Source: an uncultured Anaerolineaceae bacterium | GTDB taxonomy: Bacteria; Chloroflexota; Anaerolineae; Anaerolineales; Anaerolineaceae | Assembly (NCBI GenBank): GCA_937897615.1 | Contig: CALCNO010000201.1 | Location: forward strand, 1-64,000 | Length of the DNA: 64,000 bases | Reading direction: 5' to 3' | In this document: positions 25,567 through 33,596 of the stretch, one piece after another | Numbering within the stretch: the first letter of the stretch is position 1 | Layout: every line of letters starts with the position of its first letter | The notes under the pieces: generated by a model | Seen by the model: only the letters and a program-made list of their open reading frames with translations | What the model was told of the DNA's origin: nothing | Database searches by the model: none | Made by a program: the position numbers and the translations under genes

Positions 25567-26671
25567 CGGTTTTCCCATTAGTCGATAGGTTTTTAAGTTC
25601 TTGCCACACGTGGTAATAAATCATGTTCCGCGCCCAATCATCAAAGGATTGTTGCGGGCCATTGAATGTTCTAATAATTTTACTTTGTCCTGGTAGAAAA
25701 ATGGTAATTTGATTGGGAGTATTTTTACTGTTTTTCTGATATTCAAAGCCGATGCGGGAAGGTTGGCCCTGCTGGCAGGGTACGTCTTTGCGCTCAACAG
25801 ATGGGAGGTCAATGGCGAATTCGGCAGGGAAGCCAGCCAGGCAAACCTTGAGCGGTGTTTTCAGGCTGCGGGCAAGGGTTGAAATGACCACTTCGATTTT
25901 TTCATCGTCAACCCCAAAAATGTGGTCCTGGACACTGGCCTGAATTTGGGTTTCAATTTGCCCGACCATACGAGTGGCTTCTTCCGGGAATGTGGCAGAG
26001 GCCACAATGCGGATATCCACCCGGCCGGATTTGGCCAGCAACCCTACGGTTGGGTTACGCAATTCTTCAAGCTTACCGATTTTCTCGTCCAGGGTAGATT
26101 CCCCAATGCCGATTGTGTGCAAAACTTTTGCTGCCAGCACATGGGTGGGGGGAAGATTTTTTTGCAAAAAAGGTATCGCATCTTCGATCAAAAGATGTTC
26201 CATTTCATGGGGGACACCCTGCAGGCAAATAATGAACTTGCCACCACGCGGCAGGATGAAGCCGGGTGCAGTGCCGTATTTATTCTCGATGGGCAGTGCT
26301 CCCTGGGGGAGCAGGGCCTGTTTGCGGTTATTCTCACTGGCTTTCACGCCGCGGGCGGCAAATCGGCTTTGAATTTGCCCCCAGAGCGCATCATGAAAAA
26401 CAAGCGGCAGATCAAAGGCTGCTGCCACAGCATCACGAGTAGGGTCATCCACGGTAGGACCCAGTCCGCCGGTGGTGATAAGAATATCTGCGCGTTGAAA
26501 CGCTTCCTTTATCAAGGCCGCAATCCGGCCTTGATTGTCGCCTACTGTAGAGATTCGGTAGAGATCGTAGCCAGTTTCTTTCAGGTGTTGTGCAATAAAA
26601 CGCGAGTTGGTATCCTGGATGTCTCCCAGCAGGAGTTCGGTTCCAATGTTGATGATCTCTATAATCGGCAC
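25553..26671 (-). CDS. CinA-like protein with degenerate C-terminal deamidase region
   Basis: 372 residues from a GTG start. The N-terminal MoCF-like domain is well preserved: IINIGTELLLGDIQDTNSRF, TTGGLGPTVDDPTRD and LQGVPHEM. The C-terminal region (about 255-372), which in full CinA is the nicotinamide-nucleotide amidase with an ESCTGG motif, lacks that motif and is not a convincing active enzyme. The family takes part in NMN/pyridine nucleotide salvage and ADP-ribose hydrolysis. I chose GTG at 26671 because it follows GAGAGG and matches the family start; an ATG at 26716 is also in frame. Confidence 0.82.
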   Translation of the reverse strand: MPIIEIINIGTELLLGDIQDTNSRFIAQHLKETGYDLYRISTVGDNQGRIAALIKEAFQRADILITTGGLGPTVDDPTRDAVAAAFDLPLVFHDALWGQIQSRFAARGVKASENNRKQALLPQGALPIENKYGTAPGFILPRGGKFIICLQGVPHEMEHLLIEDAIPFLQKNLPPTHVLAAKVLHTIGIGESTLDEKIGKLEELRNPTVGLLAKSGRVDIRIVASATFPEEATRMVGQIETQIQASVQDHIFGVDDEKIEVVISTLARSLKTPLKVCLAGFPAEFAIDLPSVERKDVPCQQGQPSRIGFEYQKNSKNTPNQITIFLPGQSKIIRTFNGPQQSFDDWARNMIYYHVWQELKNLSTNGKTDEKS

Positions 26672-26752
26672 AGTACCCTCTCTACCAGAAAAGACAATTT
26701 TATCAGCAATGCGCAACTCGATGTAAATATGTTCAAGATTTGCTGCTCAACT

Positions 26753-26758
26753 TATAAT
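26753..26758 (+). promoter_or_regulatory. -10 box of the yraN-miaA operon (leaderless)
   Basis: TATAAT ends 6 nt before the yraN ATG at 26765 with no Shine-Dalgarno sequence between. Confidence 0.5.
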
Positions 26759-26764
26759 ACCTCC

Positions 26765-27145
26765 ATGAGCGGAAAGACAAAGAACACTTACCGGGTGCAG
26801 ATGGGCAAATGGGGGGAAGATTGTGCCTGTGTTTTCCTGGAAGGAAAGGGATTTGTCACTATCGGCAGGAATATCCACAACCCTTACGGTGAGATTGACC
26901 TAGTCATGGCAAAGGAAGGAAAGACTTTCTTCGTGGAGGTTAAAACACGCGCGAACTCTGCAAATGGCTTTCCTGAAGAAGCGATGACCGAGCAGAAAAT
27001 TGCACATCTTGATGCCAGCGTGCGTTGGTACCTTGAACAACATCCAGAAGTTGGGGATAACTGGCAGGTGGATGTAATCACTGTGATTGGCAGTCCGGCG
27101 GACAGAAAGCAACCGGTAATTGATTGGTGGCAGGATGAACTCTAA
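26765..27145 (+). CDS. YraN family endonuclease-fold protein (UPF0102)
   Basis: 126 residues. The signature GKWGEDCACVFLEGKGF, then RNIHNPYGEIDLVM and FFVEVKTRAN, is the PD-(D/E)XK-like core of the YraN/UPF0102 family (Asp in GEID, Glu-x-Lys in EVK). The cellular role of the family is not settled; nuclease activity is predicted from fold. The gene overlaps miaA by 11 bases. A longer in-frame reading to 25922 is ruled out because it would overlap cinA antisense. Confidence 0.9.
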   Translation: MSGKTKNTYRVQMGKWGEDCACVFLEGKGFVTIGRNIHNPYGEIDLVMAKEGKTFFVEVKTRANSANGFPEEAMTEQKIAHLDASVRWYLEQHPEVGDNWQVDVITVIGSPADRKQPVIDWWQDEL

Positions 27146-28070
27146 CGCAGCAGGAAAGGTGCTGATCATTGCCGGGCCAACCGGCGTAGGCAAAACGAGC
27201 CTATCCCTTGTGATTGCGCGGGAATTGAATGCCGAGATCATATCCGCAGACTCCAGGCTGATTTATCGGGGAATGGACATTGGCACAGCCAAACCTTCGC
27301 CGCAGGAACGGGGAATGCTGCACCATCATCTGATCGATGTCGCAAATCCCGATGAAACCTGGTCACTGGCGACATTTAACAAAGCGGTTCTTCAAGCGAT
27401 CAATGAGGTTCTCGCGCGCAAAAAGTTGCCAATCCTGGTGGGGGGAACGGGTCAATACATCCGCTCATTGGTGCAGGGCTGGAGTATCCCGCAGCTTGAG
27501 CCGAATGAAAAACTTCGCAGGGTTCTTGAAGCATGGGGGCAGTCAATCGGCCCGACAGCGCTGCACCAAAAGCTGGCCCTGCTGGACCCTGTCAGTGCGC
27601 AAGCGATTCAACCGGAAAATATGCGCCGCACCGTGCGCGCGCTGGAGGTGATCCTTTCCACGGGAGTGGCATTTTCGGAACAACGCGGAAAAACTGCACC
27701 GCAATTCAAGTACAAAGTCATTGGATTGCAATTGCCTCGTCCGGAATTGTATTCTCTAATCGATGCACGTATTGAGCAGATGTTTCAAGACGGTATTGTG
27801 GCAGAGGTCGAGGGGTTGTTGAAGGTGGGCTATTCCTCGGAATTACCTTCCATGTCGGCAATTGGGTATTCCGAAGTGGGGCGTTTTCTGGCAGGAGAGA
27901 TTTCTCTGAATGAGGCAAAAACGCTGATGAAGCGTAGAACACGTCAGTTTGTTCGCCGCCAGGCCAACTGGTTCAAGCCCGACGACCCGTTGATTGAATG
28001 GCATAGCAGTAATCCAGATCCGACTAGAGAAGTGCTCCACTCGGTGCAGAAATGGATTAAGGAGGAGTGA
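27135..28070 (+). CDS. miaA: tRNA dimethylallyltransferase
   Basis: 311 residues. Walker A GPTGVGKTSLS (about 14-21), the SADSRLIYRGMDIGTAKP block that binds substrate, HHLIDV, LVGGTGQYIRSL, and the C-terminal RRTRQFVRRQANWF are all typical. MiaA transfers dimethylallyl to A37 of tRNAs reading codons that begin with U. The ATG at 27135 lies inside the end of yraN; an upstream ATG at 27120 is less likely because the conserved core starts shortly after 27135. Confidence 0.95.
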   Translation: MNSNAAGKVLIIAGPTGVGKTSLSLVIARELNAEIISADSRLIYRGMDIGTAKPSPQERGMLHHHLIDVANPDETWSLATFNKAVLQAINEVLARKKLPILVGGTGQYIRSLVQGWSIPQLEPNEKLRRVLEAWGQSIGPTALHQKLALLDPVSAQAIQPENMRRTVRALEVILSTGVAFSEQRGKTAPQFKYKVIGLQLPRPELYSLIDARIEQMFQDGIVAEVEGLLKVGYSSELPSMSAIGYSEVGRFLAGEISLNEAKTLMKRRTRQFVRRQANWFKPDDPLIEWHSSNPDPTREVLHSVQKWIKEE

Positions 28071-28073
28071 AGT

Positions 28074-29675
28074 TTGAAAGCTGACAAACCCTGGTTGAAA
28101 TTCTACGATGACGAAGTCCCGCCTAACCTGGAATACCCGGATCAGCCGATTCCATGGATATTGCGATCGGGGGTGGAGCAGTACCCAGAGCACATCGCAC
28201 TTATTCAGGGTGAGAGGCGGCTAACATATCGCCAACTCCTGGAGCACTCTGATAGCCTGGCACGCAGGTTAATCCTTGGCGGGCTGCGGCGCGGTGAGCG
28301 GGTGGCGATCTGTTTCTCGAACCAGATTGAATTTGTGATTGCTTTTTACGCTGTTTTGCTGGCAGGCGGTGTTGTGGCGGCTCTCAATCCTACCTTCCCG
28401 GCTCGGGAATTGAAATTCCAGGTTGACATTGTGCAGCCGTGGGCTTTGATTACCGCTGCTGCCCATATTGAAAAATTCCGGCAGGCGGGCCTGGATACCC
28501 ACTTCCGTAAGGTTTTTGTTGCCGCAGAGGATGGCAGTCTACAATTTTCCGAAAGTGGCCACAGCTTCACACAGGGGGAAAAGCTCAAAGACATTGCCCC
28601 TGCGGATTCGCTCCCGCGGCTCTCGGCTCACGACCCTGCTATTCTGCAGTTCAGCGGCGGCACAACCGGCCTCCCCAAGGCGGCAGTTGGCTTGCACCGA
28701 AACGTGGTGGCCAATGTGATCCAGTTTTCCAGATGGCTAACGCCATTAAAAAGCGGCAATGAGGTTTTTCTGGCAGCAGTGCCGCTTTATCACGTGTACG
28801 GAATGGTCATTGCATTGAATGTTGCCCTGCACATGGGGGCTACAATCGTTCTGGCGGAAGACCCACGGGATGTCAGGGCTCTCGCCACAATGATCAATCA
28901 GCACCGAGTAACTGCTTTTCCCGGCGTTCCTTCCATGTTCTATTCACTCAACCAGTACCTGTCTGAGAACCCGGGCTTATCTCTGCCATTTCTCAAAGCC
29001 TGTATTTCTGGCTCGGCCCCGCTGCCGCTTTTGGTCAAGTCTCGGTTCGAACAGCTAACCGGCGCTAAATTGGTGGAAGGGTACGGGTTATCCGAGGCTC
29101 CCACTGCTACTCATTGCAATCCTTTTATGGGGCAAAACAAAAACGGTTCTATCGGTTTACCGCTTCCCGATGTCGACTGTAAGGTGGTTGACTTGGCGAC
29201 CGGCAGAAAGGTTTTGGCTGCCGGCGAAGAAGGGGAGTTGTTGATCTGCGGCCCGCAGATCATGCAAGGATACTTTCAACAGGATTCAGAAACCAGGACG
29301 GCACTGGAAGGCGGTTGGTTGCATACCGGTGATATCGCCCGCATGGATGAGAGTGGTTTCTTTTACATCGTGGGGCGTAAAAAGGAAATGATCAAGGTTG
29401 GCGGTTTGCAGGTATGGCCCGCTGAGGTCGAGGAAGTGGTGCGGCAGATCCCTGGTGTTGTGGACTGCGCAGTTAAAGGCGTCGAGGACGAATACTCAGG
29501 AGAAGTGGTGAAGGTATGGGTGGTTGCAAAACCCGGGATAACCATCGACCTTGAGCAGGTACGGGGCTTCTGCCTGGAACGCCTGGCTGTTTACAAAGTA
29601 CCGCGCCAGCTTCAATTGATTGATCAGCTGCCGCGCTCTGCGGTAGGAAAGGTGTTGAAGTATCAGCTTAGATAA
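28074..29675 (+). CDS. AMP-dependent acyl-CoA synthetase
   Basis: 533 residues, ANL superfamily. Conserved blocks: the AMP P-loop LQFSGGTTGLPKAAVG, EGYGLSEAPTATH, the TGD motif WLHTGDIARMDESGFFYIVGRKKEMIKVGG, and the closing catalytic Lys in PRSAVGKVLKYQLR. It activates a carboxylic acid to acyl-AMP and then acyl-CoA; the pattern is closest to medium/long-chain fatty acid ligases. Translation starts at TTG (28074) with a strong GGAGG site at about 28061-28065, three bases after the miaA stop. No ATG is available at the N-terminus. Confidence 0.9.
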   Translation: MKADKPWLKFYDDEVPPNLEYPDQPIPWILRSGVEQYPEHIALIQGERRLTYRQLLEHSDSLARRLILGGLRRGERVAICFSNQIEFVIAFYAVLLAGGVVAALNPTFPARELKFQVDIVQPWALITAAAHIEKFRQAGLDTHFRKVFVAAEDGSLQFSESGHSFTQGEKLKDIAPADSLPRLSAHDPAILQFSGGTTGLPKAAVGLHRNVVANVIQFSRWLTPLKSGNEVFLAAVPLYHVYGMVIALNVALHMGATIVLAEDPRDVRALATMINQHRVTAFPGVPSMFYSLNQYLSENPGLSLPFLKACISGSAPLPLLVKSRFEQLTGAKLVEGYGLSEAPTATHCNPFMGQNKNGSIGLPLPDVDCKVVDLATGRKVLAAGEEGELLICGPQIMQGYFQQDSETRTALEGGWLHTGDIARMDESGFFYIVGRKKEMIKVGGLQVWPAEVEEVVRQIPGVVDCAVKGVEDEYSGEVVKVWVVAKPGITIDLEQVRGFCLERLAVYKVPRQLQLIDQLPRSAVGKVLKYQLR

Positions 29676-29676
29676 A

Positions 29677-29711
29677 AAAGAAATTCGGGAGATTTTCTCC
29701 CGAATTTCTTT
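29677..29711. terminator. Bidirectional terminator between acyl-CoA synthetase and ftsH genes
   Basis: A 16-bp perfect stem (AAAGAAATTCGGGAGA / TCTCCCGAATTTCTTT) with a 3-nt T loop. Its right end overlaps the ftsH stop codon region. Confidence 0.9.
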
Positions 29712-31575
29712 ATGACTGGAATGCTGGCGTCCCGCTTTTGTGTGTAACCGGCGGCGGGAAGAGTGCTTCAAATTCTTCCTTGGACAGGGTTTCAACTTCG
29801 AGCAGTTTTTGTGCAACCGTATCCAATTGGCTGCGGTACTTTTTCAACGTTTCCCGGGCTTTGTCATAGGCCTGGCTGACGAGTGTGCGTACTTCTTTAT
29901 CGATCTTTTCGGCAACCTGTTCAGAGTAATCGCGCTGTTCCGAAATTTCGCGGCCCAGGAAGATCAACTCTTCTTTTTGCCCGTAGACCATTGGCCCAAG
30001 TTCGGCGCTCATGCCAAGCCGGGTGACCATTGTTCTGGCCATTTGGGTAACGCGCTCAATGTCGTTGGAAGCCCCGGAGGTGATGTCGTCAAACACAACT
30101 TCTTCAGCGGCGCGTCCTCCCAGCAGGCCAACCATTTCGGCAAACATTTTCTTGCGCGACATTAAGGTACGGTCATCAATTGGCAATGCAATGGTGTAGC
30201 CTGCTGCCATGCCGCGGGCAATGACGGAAACCTTCTGCACAGGGTCAGATTCTTCAATCGCATTCATCACAACCGCATGGCCGGCCTCATGGTAAGCCAC
30301 GATCCTTTTTTCCTCTGCAGAGATCAGGCGGCTCTTGCGTTCAGGCCCGGCAATCACTCTTTCAATGGATTCCTCGAACTCGCTTTGCGAAATGCTCTTC
30401 TTGTTCCTGCGGGCAGCCAGGATGGCAGCCTCGTTGACAAGGTTTTCAATATCAGCGCCAACGAAACCGGGTGTTGATTTGGCGATCACAGGCAGTTGTA
30501 CTGAAGGATCAACAGGTTTTCCTTTGATATGTACTTTAAGGATGGCTTCGCGCCCTTTCACATCTGGGCGGTCAAGCACAACGCGGCGGTCAAAACGCCC
30601 GGGGCGCAGCAGGGCTGGGTCGAGAATATCCGGCCTGTTGGTGGCAGCCATGATGATGATGTTGGTATCAGTGTCGAACCCGTCCATTTCCACCAGCATT
30701 TGATTGAGGGTTTGTTCGCGCTCATCGTGGCTTCCGCCAAGGCCGGCGCCACGCTGGCGGCCAACCGCGTCGATCTCATCCACAAAGACGATACAAGGGG
30801 AGTTACGCTTAGCCTGATCGAACAGGTCACGTACTCTGCTGGCGCCGACGCCAACGAACATTTCCACAAACTCGGAACCGGAGATCGAGAAGAAAGGAAC
30901 CCCGGCCTCGCCGGAAACGGCTTTGGCAAGCAGGGTTTTACCGGTTCCCGGAGGGCCAACCAACAGCACGCCCTTTGGAATACGTGCGCCAAGGGCAATG
31001 AATTTTTGCGGTTCTTTAAGGAATTCCACCACTTCCTGCAGCTCTTCCCGCGATTCATCGATACCGGCAACATCTGCAAAGGTAACCGTTGGGTGGTCAC
31101 CGGCAAACATACGCGCGCGCGATTTGCCAAAGGACATGGCGGCATTGTTGCTTCCCTGTGCCTGGCGGAAGATGAAGAAGAATGCCCCTACCAGGATCAG
31201 AATTGGTAGTCCATACAAAAGAAAAGCGTTGAGGATGCCCGATAAAGCGCTCGGAGTTTTGACATCGATCTTTATGCCATTTTCTGGCGAAAGTTTCTCC
31301 GGATCCACTCCCAGGGCGATCAACTGGCTGATGAGCGTGCTTTCAGTTTCTTTGACAGCGGTCTTTTCGCTGCCGTCTGCCTTGAAGACAATGGTAAGTT
31401 TATTCTCTTCTTCAATGATTCGGGCAACTGTTCCTTTATTAACTTCGTCCGCAACCTGGTTTATTGATAAAACGGTGTCTGCTGATTTAGCATTATTGAA
31501 GCTGAAGATCACCAGCACAATGATTGCCACAAAGAGCAGGAAGTAAACGATGTAAGATTGACTACGTGGTTTCAC
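29710..31575 (-). CDS. ftsH: ATP-dependent zinc metalloprotease FtsH
   Basis: 621 residues. Order: a transmembrane helix at about 9-27, an external domain of about 95 residues, a second helix, then the AAA domain with VGPPGTGKTLLAKA, the second region of homology around AATNRPDILDPALLRPGRFDR, and the M41 protease with HEAGH. It degrades membrane and regulatory proteins. I chose the GTG at 31575 because GGAGG lies 5 nt upstream; the in-frame ATGs at 31593 and 31632 have no such site and add a non-homologous N-terminus. Confidence 0.95.
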   Translation of the reverse strand: MKPRSQSYIVYFLLFVAIIVLVIFSFNNAKSADTVLSINQVADEVNKGTVARIIEEENKLTIVFKADGSEKTAVKETESTLISQLIALGVDPEKLSPENGIKIDVKTPSALSGILNAFLLYGLPILILVGAFFFIFRQAQGSNNAAMSFGKSRARMFAGDHPTVTFADVAGIDESREELQEVVEFLKEPQKFIALGARIPKGVLLVGPPGTGKTLLAKAVSGEAGVPFFSISGSEFVEMFVGVGASRVRDLFDQAKRNSPCIVFVDEIDAVGRQRGAGLGGSHDEREQTLNQMLVEMDGFDTDTNIIIMAATNRPDILDPALLRPGRFDRRVVLDRPDVKGREAILKVHIKGKPVDPSVQLPVIAKSTPGFVGADIENLVNEAAILAARRNKKSISQSEFEESIERVIAGPERKSRLISAEEKRIVAYHEAGHAVVMNAIEESDPVQKVSVIARGMAAGYTIALPIDDRTLMSRKKMFAEMVGLLGGRAAEEVVFDDITSGASNDIERVTQMARTMVTRLGMSAELGPMVYGQKEELIFLGREISEQRDYSEQVAEKIDKEVRTLVSQAYDKARETLKKYRSQLDTVAQKLLEVETLSKEEFEALFPPPVTHKSGTPAFQS

Positions 31576-31618
31576 TAAACCCTCCAAAAACATAAGCCAT
31601 TCTATTGATGGTAGAGAA

Positions 31619-31627
31619 ATTATACCA
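31619..31627 (-). promoter_or_regulatory. Extended -10 promoter of ftsH
   Basis: TGGTATAAT on the minus strand, giving a leader of about 37 nt that contains the GGAGG site and the GTG start. This position supports a start downstream of the ATG at 31632. Confidence 0.55.
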
Positions 31628-31719
31628 ACCAATAGAAGCAGCTTCTAGTTTTACAAGAGTAAAAAGGGAAAGATTAATAGATTTCTTATAGAATCTGCAC
31701 AAGAACAGTGGTTTCAGGG

Positions 31720-32058
31720 TCAGGATGGCTTTTTTGGCACCTGGAAATCATCCAGTGGGTGGCAAAGACCGCAGCCAATCTGGGGAGTGCGCACTTCACT
31801 GTTGGCCCGGGTGCAAAAAGCTTTAATTTCTACCCGCCGTTTGCCAATGCCAAACCTACGGCTGATCACCGGGGTGAGCAGCATGTTTTTGCAGGAATTG
31901 GCGCGTGTAATGGCAGGTACCGGGCAATTCTGGCAGAGGTCTCTGGACCAGTGATTGGGCGCGGGTTTTCGGCCAATCAGGCGGCACTCTTCATCAGACT
32001 TTCCCCGATAATAGTCGCCGTAGAAATAGGGGCATTCAACGCCATAAGGGGTGCGCAT
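31720..32058 (-). CDS. Small cysteine-rich protein of unknown function
   Basis: 112 residues with eight cysteines, Cys9, 25, 42, 45, 56, 82, 96 and 99, including two C-x2-C pairs (CQNCP, CGLC). The N-terminus RTPYGVECPYFYGDYYRG is rich in aromatics. I do not recognise the family, but the spaced cysteines suggest bound zinc or an Fe-S cluster. It follows efp by 55 bases on the same strand and is probably cotranscribed. The ATG at 32058 is the first start after the efp stop and has no good ribosome binding site, so the start is uncertain. The opposite-strand frame over this region lacks any recognisable feature. Confidence 0.65.
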   Translation of the reverse strand: MRTPYGVECPYFYGDYYRGKSDEECRLIGRKPAPNHWSRDLCQNCPVPAITRANSCKNMLLTPVISRRFGIGKRRVEIKAFCTRANSEVRTPQIGCGLCHPLDDFQVPKKPS

Positions 32059-32113
32059 AGTCTTTAAGTCAATCCCCTTAACGAGGGTAGGAAGGTAAAT
32101 GGCCTGCTGGTAG

Positions 32114-32671
32114 CTAGACTCTGGTGACGTAATCACCGGTGCGGGTGTCCACGCGGATCTTGTCACCGGTTTGCACAAAATAGGGGGTAGAAACTTCCAG
32201 GCCGGTTTCTGTGGTTACCTTCTTTGTGACACCTGTGGCAGTATCGCCTCTCACGGCTGGTTCCGCGTAGGTGACTTCCAGGTCTACTGTGGTTGGCAGC
32301 TCGATATCGATAGGTTCGCTTTCGTAAAAGGTCAACTTGACTTCCATCTCGCCCTTGAGGAATCCCGCATAGTCTCCGATGATAGCTCTGGGGATGGCAG
32401 GCTGCTCGAAGGTTTCGAGATCCATGAAGTAGAATAATTCACCATCGTTGTAGAGATACTGCACGTTATGAAAGTCTAGGCGTACGTCCTGGATGCGCTC
32501 GCCGGAGGTGAAGGTTTTTTCCAGGGTCGTACCGCGGCGCAGGTCGCGTGCTTTAATGCGAATGGTTGCGTTACCGCGCCCCGGTTTGCTGAATGAGTAT
32601 TCAAGCACCCGGTAGAGGTAGCCATCCATCTCAAAAATAACACCTTTACGCAAATCATTTACGTCAATCAT
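32114..32671 (-). CDS. efp: Elongation factor P
   Basis: 185 residues, three-domain EF-P. It begins MIDVNDLRKGVIFEMDG and has the tip loop FSKPGRGNA. It binds between the P and E sites and relieves ribosome stalling at polyproline. The tip residue that is Lys34 in E. coli (PGKG) is Arg32 here. Proline-rich linkers in several neighbouring proteins suggest real need for EF-P. A GAGGG site precedes the ATG, and a TATAAT box lies about 36 nt upstream. Confidence 0.95.
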   Translation of the reverse strand: MIDVNDLRKGVIFEMDGYLYRVLEYSFSKPGRGNATIRIKARDLRRGTTLEKTFTSGERIQDVRLDFHNVQYLYNDGELFYFMDLETFEQPAIPRAIIGDYAGFLKGEMEVKLTFYESEPIDIELPTTVDLEVTYAEPAVRGDTATGVTKKVTTETGLEVSTPYFVQTGDKIRVDTRTGDYVTRV

Positions 32672-32706
32672 AAAAGATCCCTCTCAGTTATCGGATTAGC
32701 GCGTGA

Positions 32707-32712
32707 ATTATA
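32707..32712 (-). promoter_or_regulatory. -10 box of efp
   Basis: TATAAT on the minus strand about 35 nt before the efp ATG, in a 100-base gap after the SDR gene. Confidence 0.5.
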
Positions 32713-32771
32713 GTCCAGCCCCCCTTGCCTGACAAGGACGAGTCGGTTGCCCGAAAGAAGGGGAGGGGGCC

Positions 32772-33578
32772 TTAGCGATTGGAACGTTTTAGCAGTATTG
32801 GGCCGATCCAATCCAACAGCCAGCCAAAACACGCCTCAAGCAAAGGGGAAAAGTAGGCCCATCCCGGCACGTAAACAGCCTTTCGCGGGGATTGCAGCAG
32901 GCGCCAGATTTTTCTGGATACCCTCGAAACCGGAATTGCCAGTTTTTCGGCTGGAACATTTCCCCCGTTTTCGATCTTCCGCGCCGCATCGTAGAATTCC
33001 GTTTTGACCGACCCGGAACGCACGACTGAGACATGCACATGGGTGCCCACCAGCTCCCGGTAAAGCACGGTTGTAAACGAATCGAGGAATGACTTGGACG
33101 AAGAGTACAGTGCAATACCCTGTTCGGGCAGTTTACCGGCAATCGAGCCAATATTCACAATGTGGCCATAGTTGTTTGCCAACATTGAAGGCAGCGCTAA
33201 AGAGGACAGATGAGCGCTGGCCTCGATGTTGAGCTGTATCAAATTCCTGGCGGCTTCCCAGGTCATGGTGTGGAAATACCCGTACCATCCGATTCCCGCA
33301 TTATTGATAAGTATCTGGGGGATCTTATGCTCTTCTGTTAGTTTTTGCCACAGGGAAAAGCGTTCTTGCTCCTGCGTCAGGTCTGCTGCCAGGTAACTGG
33401 CATTGCCGCCGTGGTCGGTAATCTCCTTAGTGATTTGCCTGAGCTTTTCTTCGCGCCGGGCAACAAGGATTACCTCAATACCATGCCGGGCAAGCTCTCT
33501 GGCGGTGCTTTCGCCAATCCCGCTGGAGGCTCCGGTAATCAGGGCGATTTTTCCTTTGAAGAACTGCAATGAATACAT
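32772..33578 (-). CDS. Short-chain dehydrogenase/reductase
   Basis: 268 residues. The cofactor motif TGASSGIGESTAREL lies near residue 15, NNAG at about 94-97, the catalytic Ser in NIGSIAG, and the YxxxK pair in YSSSKSF. The last 40 residues are hydrophobic (WAYFSPLLEACFGWLLDWIGPILL), so the protein may touch the membrane, as in lipid-modifying SDRs. Substrate unknown. It follows the epimerase-like gene by 18 bases and likely shares its transcript. Confidence 0.88.
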   Translation of the reverse strand: MYSLQFFKGKIALITGASSGIGESTARELARHGIEVILVARREEKLRQITKEITDHGGNASYLAADLTQEQERFSLWQKLTEEHKIPQILINNAGIGWYGYFHTMTWEAARNLIQLNIEASAHLSSLALPSMLANNYGHIVNIGSIAGKLPEQGIALYSSSKSFLDSFTTVLYRELVGTHVHVSVVRSGSVKTEFYDAARKIENGGNVPAEKLAIPVSRVSRKIWRLLQSPRKAVYVPGWAYFSPLLEACFGWLLDWIGPILLKRSNR

Positions 33579-33596
33579 GATGATGGCGTTTTAAGA

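Noticed and set aside
25922..26764. Long N-terminal extension of the YraN reading frame
   Set aside because: Antisense to cinA throughout and without family similarity; a -10 box directly precedes the ATG at 26765.
29707..31209. Plus-strand frames across ftsH (29740-30165, 30529-31209)
   Set aside because: Shadows of the ftsH coding strand; no independent evidence.
31708..32067. Plus-strand gene opposite the cysteine-rich protein
   Set aside because: No recognisable domain or ribosome binding site; the minus-strand frame has patterned cysteines.
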